Assembly (NCBI GenBank): GCA_001464765.1
Contig: LNDV01000039.1
Span: forward strand, 1 to 64,000
DNA: 64,000 bases
From: Betaproteobacteria bacterium Ga0077526
Lineage (GTDB): Bacteria; Pseudomonadota; Gammaproteobacteria; Burkholderiales; Ga0077523
Reading direction: 5' to 3'
Below, one piece after another: positions 25,511 through 34,660 of this stretch; position 1 is the stretch's first letter, and each line of letters opens with the position of its first letter. The translations under genes and the position numbers were made by a program. The notes beneath the pieces were generated by a model. It was not told where the DNA came from and did no database searches. It saw only the letters and a list, made by a program, of their open reading frames with translations.

Positions 25511-27030
25511 AGGTCCGCGCCCAGATCGGCATGGTGCTGAACCTCGACAAGTGCATCGGCTGCCACACCTGCTCGGTGACCTGCAAGAACGTGTGGACGA
25601 GCCGGCCCGGCATGGAGTACGCCTGGTTCAACAACGTCGAGACCAAGCCCGGCATCGGCTACCCCAAGGAGTGGGAAAACCAGGACCGCTGGAACGGCGG
25701 ATGGGTCCGCAAGGCAGACGGCTCACTCGAGCCGCGCCAGGGCGGCAAGTGGAAGCTGCTCATGCGCATCTTCGCCAATCCGAACCTGCCCGAGATCGAC
25801 GACTACTACGAACCGTTCACCTTCGACTACGACCATCTGCAGAGCGCGCCGGAGATGCGGGCTAGCCCGACCGCCCGGCCCCGCAGCCTCATCACCGGAC
25901 AGCAGATGGAGAAGATCGTGTGGGGCCCCAACTGGGAAGAGATCCTGGGTGGCGAATTCGCCAAGCGCAGCGTCGACCGCAACTTCGACGACGTGCAGAA
26001 GGAGATGTACGGCGAGTTCGAAAACACCTTCATGATGTATCTGCCGCGGCTGTGCGAGCACTGTCTCAATCCTTCCTGCGTCGCCTCGTGCCCGTCCGGC
26101 AGCATCTACAAGCGGGAGGAGGACGGCATTGTCCTCATCGACCAGGACAAGTGTCGCGGCTGGCGCATGTGCGTCTCGGGCTGCCCGTACAAGAAGATCT
26201 ACTACAACTGGAAGAGCGGCAAGGCGGAGAAGTGCATCTTCTGCTACCCGCGGATCGAGGCCGGCCAACCCACAGTGTGCAGCGAGACCTGCGTGGGCCG
26301 CATCCGCTACCTGGGAGTGCTGCTCTACGACGCGGATCGCATCGAGCAGGCGGCCTCCGTGGAGCGCGACAAGGATCTCTATCAGGCACAACTCGACATC
26401 TTCCTGGACCCGAACGACCCGGCGGTCATAGAGCAGGCCCGCAGGGACGGCATCGCGGAGAACTGGCTGGAAGCCGCCAGGCGCAGTCCGGTCTACAAGA
26501 TGGCGGTCGACTGGAAGGTCGCGATGCCGCTGCATCCCGAGTACCGCACGCTGCCGATGGTGTGGTACGTGCCGCCGCTGTCGCCGATCACCGCTGCGGC
26601 CCAGGCCGGTCATCTGGGCGCCAACGGCCAGATACCGGACGTGGGTCAACTGCGCATCCCGTTGCGGTACCTCGCCAACCTCCTCACCGCCGGCGACGTG
26701 GAGCCCGTCCGGCTCGCGCTGGAGCGGATGCTCGCGATGCGGGCCTTCAACCGGCGCAAGTACGTGGACGGCACCGTCGACACCACTGTGCTGGAACAGG
26801 TCGGACTCACCCAGGCGACCGTCGAGGACATGTACCAGATCATGGCGATTGCCAACTACGAGGACCGCTTCGTCATTCCGAGCACCCATCGCGAGTACGC
26901 GGAAAACGCATTCAACGTGCGCGGCGGCTGCGGCTTCAGCTTCGGCAACGGCTGCTCGGAAGGCGTGAGCGAGACCAGCCTGTTCGGCAGCGAGAAGCGC
27001 CGGACCATCCCGATCAAGGCGGAGATCTGA
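25507..27030 (+). CDS. narH: Respiratory nitrate reductase beta subunit NarH
   Basis: The electron-transfer subunit (507 residues) carries four iron-sulfur clusters. Visible ligand groups are Cys16/19/22/26 (CIGCHTCSVTC), Cys183/186/191/195 (CEHCLNPSCVASC), Cys216/222/226 with Trp219 in place of the fourth Cys (CRGWRMCVSGC, hence one [3Fe-4S]), and Cys243/246/258/262. This is the standard NarH pattern. The start is fixed by the ATGA overlap with narG; a long upstream open frame inside narG is not part of the protein. Confidence 0.98.
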   Translation: MKVRAQIGMVLNLDKCIGCHTCSVTCKNVWTSRPGMEYAWFNNVETKPGIGYPKEWENQDRWNGGWVRKADGSLEPRQGGKWKLLMRIFANPNLPEIDDYYEPFTFDYDHLQSAPEMRASPTARPRSLITGQQMEKIVWGPNWEEILGGEFAKRSVDRNFDDVQKEMYGEFENTFMMYLPRLCEHCLNPSCVASCPSGSIYKREEDGIVLIDQDKCRGWRMCVSGCPYKKIYYNWKSGKAEKCIFCYPRIEAGQPTVCSETCVGRIRYLGVLLYDADRIEQAASVERDKDLYQAQLDIFLDPNDPAVIEQARRDGIAENWLEAARRSPVYKMAVDWKVAMPLHPEYRTLPMVWYVPPLSPITAAAQAGHLGANGQIPDVGQLRIPLRYLANLLTAGDVEPVRLALERMLAMRAFNRRKYVDGTVDTTVLEQVGLTQATVEDMYQIMAIANYEDRFVIPSTHREYAENAFNVRGGCGFSFGNGCSEGVSETSLFGSEKRRTIPIKAEI

Positions 27031-27032
27031 CC

Positions 27033-27731
27033 ATGGAGCTACTCGATATTTCCGCACGACCGGCGCCGCGCACGCTCCGGGTGCTGTCCCGGCTCCTCGG
27101 CTATCCGGACGCCGCTCTCCGGCACCATCTGCCCGAACTGCGCGAGGCCCTGCGCGGGGAGGCCGCACTCTCGCCCCTGCGGTTGCGGGAACTCGACGCG
27201 CTCATTGCAGATCTCGCCCGCCGGACGCCTCTCGATGTGGAGGCTGACTACGTCCAGCTCTTCGACAGCGGTCGGCGCACGGCGCTGCATCTGTTCGAAC
27301 ACGTTCACGGCGACTCGCGTGAACGCGGATCGGCGATGATCGACCTCGCGCAGACCTATGAGAAGGCCGGGCTGTATCTCGCGCCCGGCGAGATGCCCGA
27401 TCACCTGCCGGTGGTGCTGGAGTTCGCTTCCACCCAGCCTGCGAGGGAAGCGGCTGCCTTCCTCGGCGAGATCGCCCATCTCATCAACGGGCTTCTCGCG
27501 GCGCTAGAGAAACGTGAAAGCCGCTACGCCGCCGTGATGGGCGCCCTTCTCGATCTGGCCGGCATGCCGGCACGACCGGTCCAGGTTCCCCGCGAAGACC
27601 CGCTGGACACCACGTGGGAAGAGCCGGTCGCCTTCGACGGCTGCTCCTCCGCGGGGAGCGCGGCCGGGACCGTGAAGCCCATCCGCATCGTTCCCCGCGA
27701 TTCACGCCCCTCGACAGGAGCCGCGCCATGA
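27033..27731 (+). CDS. narJ: Nitrate reductase assembly chaperone NarJ
   Basis: The 232-residue chaperone is needed for molybdenum cofactor insertion into NarG and is not part of the final enzyme. The family core is visible (LRVLSRLLGYPDAALR, YVQLFDSGRRTALHLFEHVH, LPVVLEFAS). The C-terminal 40 residues are low-complexity. It starts 2 bases after the narH stop, with GGAG upstream, and overlaps narI by ATGA. Confidence 0.96.
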   Translation: MELLDISARPAPRTLRVLSRLLGYPDAALRHHLPELREALRGEAALSPLRLRELDALIADLARRTPLDVEADYVQLFDSGRRTALHLFEHVHGDSRERGSAMIDLAQTYEKAGLYLAPGEMPDHLPVVLEFASTQPAREAAAFLGEIAHLINGLLAALEKRESRYAAVMGALLDLAGMPARPVQVPREDPLDTTWEEPVAFDGCSSAGSAAGTVKPIRIVPRDSRPSTGAAP

Positions 27732-28474
27732 CCCCCGAACCGACCGCCCTCTCCGTTTACCTGCATGACTTCCTCTTCACGGTATACCCGTACATCTGCC
27801 TCGGCGTGTTCTTCATGGGCAGCCTCGCCCGCTACGACCGAGACCAGTACACCTGGAAGAGCGACTCGTCCCAGCTGCTGCGTCACGGTACGCTGCGATG
27901 GGGCAGCAACCTGTTTCACGCCGGCATCCTGTTCCTGTTCTTCGGTCACGCCGTGGGCATGCTCACACCGCACGCGCTGTACGAGCCGTTCATCACGCCC
28001 GCGCAAAAGCAGATGCTGGCCATCGTAGCCGGCGGCATCGCAGGTGTGGTCTGTTTCGCCGGCTTGAGCCTGCTGCTGTGGCGGCGGCTGTTCGATCCGC
28101 GTATCCGCCTCACCAGCCACCGGACCGATATAGCCGTGCTGGTGATCCTTTGGGTGCAGCTCACGCTCGGGCTGGTGACGCTGCCACTGTCCCTGCAGCA
28201 CGCGGACGGCAGCGTGATGCTGATTCTGGCCGACTGGGCTCAGCGCATCGTGACGTTCCGCCCGCTCGCGGCGAACCTGATCGAACTCGCGTGGCCCTAC
28301 AAGGTGCACATGGTGCTCGGGATGACGATCTTTCTGCTGTTCCCCTTCAGCCGCCTCGTGCATGTCTGGAGCGGCTTCGCCACGCTCGCCTACGTCCTGC
28401 GCCCCTATCAGCTGGTGCGCGCCCGCAGGCTGAATCTCCCGGACGGCCACAACACGCCGCGCCGGCTGCTCTGA
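27728..28474 (+). CDS. narI: Respiratory nitrate reductase gamma subunit NarI
   Basis: This is the cytochrome b membrane subunit (248 residues, five helices) that takes electrons from quinol. Haem ligands by comparison with E. coli are His64 and His74 (SNLFHAGILFLFFGHAVG), His195 (KVHMVLGM) and His213 (FSRLVHVWS). The ATG overlaps the narJ stop. Confidence 0.97.
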   Translation: MTPEPTALSVYLHDFLFTVYPYICLGVFFMGSLARYDRDQYTWKSDSSQLLRHGTLRWGSNLFHAGILFLFFGHAVGMLTPHALYEPFITPAQKQMLAIVAGGIAGVVCFAGLSLLLWRRLFDPRIRLTSHRTDIAVLVILWVQLTLGLVTLPLSLQHADGSVMLILADWAQRIVTFRPLAANLIELAWPYKVHMVLGMTIFLLFPFSRLVHVWSGFATLAYVLRPYQLVRARRLNLPDGHNTPRRLL

Positions 28475-28484
28475 GGACAGAGTC

Positions 28485-29258
28485 ATGATCACTTCGACAT
28501 CCAAAGCCGCGCGCGTCGGCGGCCAGCCGCTCCACCGGCCGGAAGAAATCCTCGACGACTCCGCGCTGCGGCAGCGTGCCTGTACGGAACTCCTCCGACA
28601 GGCGGCCCAGCGCGCCGGGCTGCTCACCATGGATGACCGACCCGGTGAGGACGGCATCCCGAGCGAGGCGGCCAGCATAGCGATCGAGCGGCTCCTGGAG
28701 CAGGATCTGCGTGTTCCGGAGCCGGACGAAGAGGCATGTCGCCGCCACCACGCGGCGCGGGCAGGCGACTACCGGCTGGACGAGCGGGTTCGTGCGCGTC
28801 ATGTTCTCTTTGCCGTGACGCCCGGCGTCGACATCGTCGCACTGCGCGGTCGCGCGGAGCAGGCGCTGCTGCAGGTCCGGTGCGACGCCGGCGGCGAGCT
28901 GTTCGCGAAGATCGCGGGCGAATCCTCCAACTGCCCCTCGGGGGGCCAAGGCGGAGCCCTCGGATGGCTGCGCCGGGGCGACTGCGCGCCGGAATTCGGA
29001 CGCGAGGTGTTCGGGCGCTTCGAGATCGGCGTGCTGCCACGACTCGTGCACAGCCGCTTCGGGTTGCACGTGGTCGAGATCCAGGAGCGCGACCTCGGTC
29101 GCAGCCGCACGTTCGAGGAAGTGCGCGAGAGCGTACGCTCGTCCCTGCGCCATCACGGCTGGGTCATGGCCCTGCGCCACTACCTGATGTCGCTCGCCGC
29201 CGCCACGACGGTCGAGGGCGTTCAACTCGCGGACAGCGAGACACCGCTCGTCCAGTAG
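28485..29258 (+). CDS. Parvulin-type peptidylprolyl isomerase (nar-associated)
   Basis: The 257-residue protein has an N-terminal helical region and a PpiC-type rotamase domain (about 100-210: VRARHVLFAV, GGQGGALGWLRRGDCAPEFG, VHSRFGLHVVEI). No signal peptide or membrane helix is evident, so it is probably cytoplasmic. It starts 10 bp after narI with GAGGA upstream and ends six bases from the convergent lolD. Such genes commonly close nar operons in betaproteobacteria; a role in folding or maturation of the nitrate reductase is inferred from that linkage. Confidence 0.88.
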   Translation: MITSTSKAARVGGQPLHRPEEILDDSALRQRACTELLRQAAQRAGLLTMDDRPGEDGIPSEAASIAIERLLEQDLRVPEPDEEACRRHHAARAGDYRLDERVRARHVLFAVTPGVDIVALRGRAEQALLQVRCDAGGELFAKIAGESSNCPSGGQGGALGWLRRGDCAPEFGREVFGRFEIGVLPRLVHSRFGLHVVEIQERDLGRSRTFEEVRESVRSSLRHHGWVMALRHYLMSLAAATTVEGVQLADSETPLVQ

Positions 29259-29264
29259 GACCGA

Positions 29265-29960
29265 TCAGGCAGGCCCCAGCCGCCCGTCGTCGAGCCGCAG
29301 CGTGCGGTCCATGCGGGCGGCGATCGCCGGGTCGTGGGTCACGATGATGAGGCTGGTGCCCAGGTCGCGGTTGAGGCCCAGCATGAGATCGAGCACCGCT
29401 TCGGCATTGCGGCGGTCGAGATTGCCGGTCGGCTCGTCCGCAAGCACGCAGGCGGGCCGGGTGACGAGAGCGCGTGCGAGCGCTGCGCGCTGGCGTTCTC
29501 CACCGGAAAGCTCGCCGGGCACGTGTTCGAGACGGGCGCCGAGCCCCACCCGTTCGAGCATCTCGCGGGCTGCCCCGTGGGCCTCGGCTTCCGGCATGCG
29601 CCGGATGTAAAGCGGCATCGCCACGTTCTCCAGCGCGGTGAATTCCGGCAGGAGGTGGTGGAACTGGTACACGAAGCCGAGGGCGCGATTGCGCAGTTCA
29701 CCCAGCGCCCGCGCCGAGAGGCCGGCCACCGGCTGGCCCATCAGTTCGACGGTGCCGGCAGTCGGGTCGTCCAGCCCGCCCAGCAGGTGCAGCAGAGTGC
29801 TCTTGCCCGATCCGGACGCTCCGATGATCGCCACGGTCTGACGGGGCGCGACCTCCAGGTCGAGCGCCTTCAGCACCTCCACGGGGCTCGTCCCCTCCGA
29901 GTAGGTCTTGGCGAGACCGCGGGCGCGGATCACCGGAACGACGGCTTTGTTGTCACTCAT
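29265..29960 (-). CDS. lolD: Lipoprotein-releasing ABC transporter ATPase LolD
   Basis: The 231-residue ATPase has Walker A (IGASGSGKSTLL), signature (LSGGERQRAALARAL) and Walker B (CVLADEPTGNLD), plus a Lol-type QFHHLLPEFTALENV segment. It powers extraction of outer-membrane lipoproteins from the inner membrane with the LolC/E partner encoded upstream, whose stop overlaps this ATG by eight bases. Confidence 0.96.
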   Translation of the reverse strand: MSDNKAVVPVIRARGLAKTYSEGTSPVEVLKALDLEVAPRQTVAIIGASGSGKSTLLHLLGGLDDPTAGTVELMGQPVAGLSARALGELRNRALGFVYQFHHLLPEFTALENVAMPLYIRRMPEAEAHGAAREMLERVGLGARLEHVPGELSGGERQRAALARALVTRPACVLADEPTGNLDRRNAEAVLDLMLGLNRDLGTSLIIVTHDPAIAARMDRTLRLDDGRLGPA

Positions 29961-31197
29961 AGCGCAGGGCGGAGGCCGGGTTGATGCGGGCGGCGCGGTA
30001 ACTGGGATAGAGCGTCGCCACGAGACTGAGACCTAAGGACACCAGCGCGATGGTCACCACGTCGGAGACGTGCAGGTCCGACGGCAGTTCGCTGATCACG
30101 TAGACATCCTTCGAAAGGAACTGGACACCGAGCGCGCGCTCGAGGAACGGAACGATCACGTCGATGTTGAGGGCGAGCACCACCCCGGACACCACGCCGA
30201 CCAGCATGCCGACCACGCCGATCATCGCCCCCTGCACAACGAAGATCCTCAGGATCGCACCGGGCGCGGCGCCGAGTGTTCGCAGGATCGCGATGTCGGC
30301 CTGCTTGTCGGTCACGGCCATCACCAGCGTGGACACAATGTTGAACGCCGCCACGGCGACGATCAGCGTGAGAATGATGAACATGGCCCGCTTCTCGATC
30401 TGGACGGCCCGGAAGAAGCTGCCGTGGCTGCGGGTCCAGTCGATCAGTTCGACGCCCTTGGGCAGCGCCTTCGCCAGATCCCTTGAGACACGCTCGGCGC
30501 CGAACAGGTCTGCGATCTTGAGCCGGACGCCGGACACAGTGTCTTCCATGCGATAGAGGCGCTGGGCATCCGCGAGATGCATGAGGGCGAGGCCGGAGTC
30601 GTACTCGTACATGCCGACCTCGAACACCCCCACCACGCGGAACTGCTTCACCCGGGGCAGGATGCCGGCGGCCGTCACCTGCCCCTGAGGGGAGATCACC
30701 GTGACTTTGTCGCCCAGGCGGGCGCCGAGGTTTCGCGCAAGCTCGCGCCCCAGGACGATCCCGAACTCGCCGGCGCGCAGGTCCTCGAACCTTCCCGCCG
30801 TCATATGACTGCCGATCTCGGCGACGGTATCCTCCCGGTCCGGCAGAACGCCCCGCACCTGGGTACCCTGCACCGTGTGCTGGAACGAGATGAGCCCCTG
30901 CGCATTCACGTACGGCGCGGCCCCGACGACCTCCGGGTGGCGGCGCACCGTGGCCGACACGGCTTCCCAGCCGGGGAGTTTTCCGCCCGGTCCCTGTACC
31001 TGGATGTGCGACACCACAGCGAGAATGCGGCCGCGGAGTTCCTTCTGGAACCCGTTCATCACCGAGAGCACCACCACCAGCGCCGCCACACCGAGGGCGA
31101 TCCCCGCCATGGAGGTCATGGAGATGAAGGAGATGAAATGGTTGCGACGCTTGGCCCGCGCGTAGCGCAGACCGATGAAACTCTCGAAGGGCAGCAC
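29953..31197 (-). CDS. lolC: Lipoprotein-releasing ABC transporter permease LolC/LolE
   Basis: The 414-residue permease (GTG start) has one N-terminal helix, a large periplasmic domain (about 45-270) and three C-terminal helices, ending in the family motif YPSYRAARINPASALRYE. The N-terminus FIGLRYARAKRRNHFISFIS is typical. Only one LolC/E gene is present here, so it may work as a homodimer (LolF-like) with LolD. Confidence 0.95.
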   Translation of the reverse strand: MLPFESFIGLRYARAKRRNHFISFISMTSMAGIALGVAALVVVLSVMNGFQKELRGRILAVVSHIQVQGPGGKLPGWEAVSATVRRHPEVVGAAPYVNAQGLISFQHTVQGTQVRGVLPDREDTVAEIGSHMTAGRFEDLRAGEFGIVLGRELARNLGARLGDKVTVISPQGQVTAAGILPRVKQFRVVGVFEVGMYEYDSGLALMHLADAQRLYRMEDTVSGVRLKIADLFGAERVSRDLAKALPKGVELIDWTRSHGSFFRAVQIEKRAMFIILTLIVAVAAFNIVSTLVMAVTDKQADIAILRTLGAAPGAILRIFVVQGAMIGVVGMLVGVVSGVVLALNIDVIVPFLERALGVQFLSKDVYVISELPSDLHVSDVVTIALVSLGLSLVATLYPSYRAARINPASALRYE

Positions 31198-31362
31198 GGA
31201 CGCCTGGCTCGTAAACGGTCACGCATTCTGCCAGAGGGCCCAAGCCGCCGTCATGGCTGGAACTTTTTTCGCTAGGAGTCTTCCCAGAGCCGGTCCTTGA
31301 CGGCAAGGGCGCCCCGCCCTCCGTCCCCCAACCAACCCACGCCTCTTCCCGACACCCCATCC

Positions 31363-32418
31363 ATGCGCAGCCTGCACCTCCTCGTCCCGGGTCTGTTCTG
31401 GCCCGATCCCGCCGAAGCCCGAGCCTATGACGGCCTGGCCCTGCCTGCTCTCAGCAGGCTGCTCGGCAAGGGGACGGCCGTGCCGGCCGGAGAGCATGGC
31501 GTGGAGGGCTGGCTCGCCGGGCGCTGGGGCCACGACCCGGCCCGCGCCCCTGTGGCGGAGTTGCTTGCCACCCAGGCGGGACTCACCGGCCGCCCCGGTC
31601 ACTGGCTCTGCGCCGACCCCGTAAATCTCCAGCCACGCGGCGCCGAACTGTTCCTCACCGAAGGCGGCGGACTGGACATCCGGGATCAGGAAGCCCGCGA
31701 TCTGGTCGAGGCCCTGGGCCGATTCTTCGCCGAGGACGGTCTCACCTTCGTCGCCTGGCGCCCCGACCGCTGGCTCATCCGCAGCGACCGCCCGGCGCCG
31801 ATCGCGACGGCCCCGCTGTCGGCGGTACACGGTCACCCGATCGACGGTCTGTTGCCGGCAGGCGACCAGGGCATCGTCTGGCTGCGCTGGCTGAACGAGG
31901 CCCAGATGCTCATGCATTCGCACGCCGTCAACAGCGCCCGCGAGAGCGACGGCCGCCCGCTCATCAACAGTCTCTGGCTCTGGGGCGGCGGTTCGCCGGG
32001 CACGCCGGCGCCCTCGCCGTTCGAAACGGTGTTCTCCGATGACGACACCGTTGCAGCACTGGCGGCAGACCTCGAAGTGGCGCCAGTGCCGCCGTCGCTG
32101 GAGACCCCGCTGAGGGCTGCGACCCGGGGCAACACGCTGCTTCACATCTCGCAGGTCCACCAAGCCGCACGCGTGGCGGACCTGGAGGCGTGGCGCCAGG
32201 CGCTGGAGGTGCTGGACGGGAGCTACATCGCGCCGGCGCTGGGGGCGCTTTCGGCGGGGTTCGTCGACTCGATCGCGCTGACCGGCATCACCGGTCGGCG
32301 GGGGGTGGAAGTGCGGCTTTCCCGCCGGGATACGCTGAAGTTCTGGCGGCGTCCGGCGACACTCGGCGCCTCGCTGGCGCTTCGCGGCGGCCGGGAAGGC
32401 AGTCCGGCCGAGGGCTGA
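31363..32418 (+). CDS. RpfE-like conserved protein upstream of recJ
   Basis: Read from ATG 31363 the protein has 351 residues and starts MRSLHLLVPGLFWP. The frame extends upstream to 31297 without a better start. It resembles the proteins called RpfE or phosphoglycerate-mutase-like that lie next to recJ in beta- and gammaproteobacteria; the conserved features are the N-terminal LLVPGLFWP and the C-terminal DTLKFWRRP. I see no catalytic motif that would assign a reaction. The name rests on the gene order lolCD-rpfE-recJ-prfB-lysS. Confidence 0.75.
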   Translation: MRSLHLLVPGLFWPDPAEARAYDGLALPALSRLLGKGTAVPAGEHGVEGWLAGRWGHDPARAPVAELLATQAGLTGRPGHWLCADPVNLQPRGAELFLTEGGGLDIRDQEARDLVEALGRFFAEDGLTFVAWRPDRWLIRSDRPAPIATAPLSAVHGHPIDGLLPAGDQGIVWLRWLNEAQMLMHSHAVNSARESDGRPLINSLWLWGGGSPGTPAPSPFETVFSDDDTVAALAADLEVAPVPPSLETPLRAATRGNTLLHISQVHQAARVADLEAWRQALEVLDGSYIAPALGALSAGFVDSIALTGITGRRGVEVRLSRRDTLKFWRRPATLGASLALRGGREGSPAEG

Positions 32419-32430
32419 TCTCCGGCGGAA

Positions 32431-34431
32431 TCAGGCGCTGACCCGCAATCCGGACGTCAGGGCGGTGAGTTCTGCCGCCAGTGAATGGAGGTTGGTTACG
32501 GTCTGCTGATTGCGCTGGGCGCAGGCGCTGTTCTCGTCCGCCATGGCCGCGATGCTCTCGACATTGTGGGCGATCTCGGAACTCGCCTGGCTCTGCTCCT
32601 GCATCGCGGCGGAGATCTCCGCCGCCTTGGCCAGGCTTTCGCCGGCTGCACGCCGGATCTCGTTGAGGGCCTCGACGGCCTCCCGCACCAGCCGTACGCC
32701 CTGCTCCACGCGCTCGGAGCCCGTGCCCATGCTCGACACGGCGCTGGAGGTCTCGTTCTGGATCGACGCGATCATGCCGCCGATCTCCACCGTCGCCTGA
32801 CTCGTCCGCTCGGCGAGCTTGCGGACCTCGTCGGCCACCACGGCGAAACCGCGTCCCTGCTCGCCGGCACGCGCCGCCTCGATGGCCGCATTGAGGGCCA
32901 ACAGATTCGTCTGGTCAGCAATGTCCTTGATTACCTTGACGACCTGGGTGATCTGCTCCGACCGGAGGTTCAGAGCGCCGATCATGTCGGCGGATTCGCG
33001 AACGGCGGCGGCGATCGCACTGGTTTCGTCCGCAGCGCGCAGGGCTACGGCCTCACCCTTGGAGGAAAGATCGTTCGTCTGCTCGGAGAGCCGGCGCGAA
33101 GACTGGGCGCTTTCGCTCACGCCCTGGAGGCTCGCCGTCACCTGTTCCAGCGCGGCGGCAGCGCGGGAAGCCGCCTCGCTCTGCTGGTCGGAGCCCTGCG
33201 TCACCTGGCAGGAAGCATCCTGGACCTGTGCCACGGCCCCGCGGACGCTTTCCGCGGCACGCTTCAGGCGCACCACGAGTTCGCTCACCTGTTCCGCCAT
33301 CTTGTTGAACGCGGTCGCGAGCTGGCCGACCTCGTCCTCGCTGCTTACCTTGGCACGCACCGTGAGATCCCCGGCGCCCAGACGCGCGGCGTCCTCCGCG
33401 AGCTGCTGCAGGGGCTGGAGCTTTCGGGAGAGCACCCAGTAGGTCGCCACGCAGCCGAGAACCGCGACCAGCAGACCGAACAGGATGAGCTGGTTGCGGA
33501 CCGCCGCGGCGGCCAGGTGCAGTTCCGAAACGTCGATCGTGATGCCGAAGACCCGGTACCACGGATCGAACGGCAGGAAGACGTAGAGTTTTCCGTCCTT
33601 CTCGAGGGAGCCGTTCCGGGCGTCCAGGGCCTGGGCGTAGCCCTCCAGGCCCGGCGTCGTAAGGACATTCTTGCCCTGCAACTCGTGATGCTGGGCCAGC
33701 GTGCCCCGGTTGGGACCCTTCGAGGCATCCAGTACGAAGTAATGCCCGGTCTCGCCGATTCGCGAAGCGGAGAGCTCGTCGCGCAGCTTCCCGATCCCTT
33801 CGGTGATGTCGAACCCGACAAACAGGATCCCGATGACCTTGCCGCCGTCATCCTTCACGGGCGTGTACTTGGTCATGTAGTCACGACCGAACAGATTCGC
33901 CCGACCAAGGTAGACCTGGCCAGCCATCAGCGTTTCGTAGCCCGAGTGCGCCTTCCCGAGCATGGTGCCCAGGGCGCGCGAGCCGTCCTCCTTCTTGAGC
34001 GAGGTGGTCACACGCAGGAAGTCATCGCCCATCCGCACGAACACCGTGGCGGCACCGCCCGTAAGGCGGGAGAAGGAATCCACCTCGTCGAAGTTCATGT
34101 TGAAGGCGTTGCCGCCCACGCCGATGGCCGGTGCGTTGTACTCGCCCACCTTGACGGTACGCGCGGGATCGACCGCCAAAGACCTGCCGATCATGTTCTC
34201 GAAGATCTTCGAGAGCCGGTCCGCGTTGACCTTGGCCGTCGTGTCGAAGGTGTTTAACTGGCTCTCGACCAGCTTCACGCGAGCTTGAAGGTCTTCGGTC
34301 CAGCGCTCCTCGAGAGCACTCGCCGCCCGGTTGTACGCAAGCAGGGACATGCCCAGCACCGCTGCGATGAGTGTCCCGCACGCAAGCAGGGTCAGTTGCA
34401 GTGTGATGCCGAGACGATTCTTGGTGGCCAT
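32431..34431 (-). CDS. Methyl-accepting chemotaxis protein with Cache-type sensor
   Basis: From ATG 34431 the receptor has 666 residues. It has helix 1 (ITLQLTLLACGTLIAAVLGM), a periplasmic Cache3/Cache2-type domain (about 38-345, with GGNAFNMNFDEVDSFSRLTG, YMTKYTPVKDDGGKVIGILF and YFVLDASKGPNRG), helix 2 (LILFGLLVAVLGCVATYWVL), HAMP, and a complete MCP signal domain (LLALNAAIEAARAGEQGRGF). It is inserted between the rpfE-like gene and recJ, on the opposite strand. The frame is open further upstream (to 34881) but would run into recJ. The ligand is unknown. Confidence 0.92.
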   Translation of the reverse strand: MATKNRLGITLQLTLLACGTLIAAVLGMSLLAYNRAASALEERWTEDLQARVKLVESQLNTFDTTAKVNADRLSKIFENMIGRSLAVDPARTVKVGEYNAPAIGVGGNAFNMNFDEVDSFSRLTGGAATVFVRMGDDFLRVTTSLKKEDGSRALGTMLGKAHSGYETLMAGQVYLGRANLFGRDYMTKYTPVKDDGGKVIGILFVGFDITEGIGKLRDELSASRIGETGHYFVLDASKGPNRGTLAQHHELQGKNVLTTPGLEGYAQALDARNGSLEKDGKLYVFLPFDPWYRVFGITIDVSELHLAAAAVRNQLILFGLLVAVLGCVATYWVLSRKLQPLQQLAEDAARLGAGDLTVRAKVSSEDEVGQLATAFNKMAEQVSELVVRLKRAAESVRGAVAQVQDASCQVTQGSDQQSEAASRAAAALEQVTASLQGVSESAQSSRRLSEQTNDLSSKGEAVALRAADETSAIAAAVRESADMIGALNLRSEQITQVVKVIKDIADQTNLLALNAAIEAARAGEQGRGFAVVADEVRKLAERTSQATVEIGGMIASIQNETSSAVSSMGTGSERVEQGVRLVREAVEALNEIRRAAGESLAKAAEISAAMQEQSQASSEIAHNVESIAAMADENSACAQRNQQTVTNLHSLAAELTALTSGLRVSA

Positions 34432-34660
34432 GCGTCCGCCTGTTATCTGGGTTTTCCGTCGTTGGCCCGCTTCATTGAGGAGTCGGGACCGACGCTGTCG
34501 CGGGTTACTATCGGACACAAATTGCCGAGCTTTTGCCTTCGGCCCATTGATTGCCAGATCGTGTCCATGACATGCGGGTCGGGGTCGACAGTGCCCGCCA
34601 TGGGGGTCACCATTCCTGGCGACATCATTCCCCGCCCACTGCCTGCCGCCCTCTGCCGAC

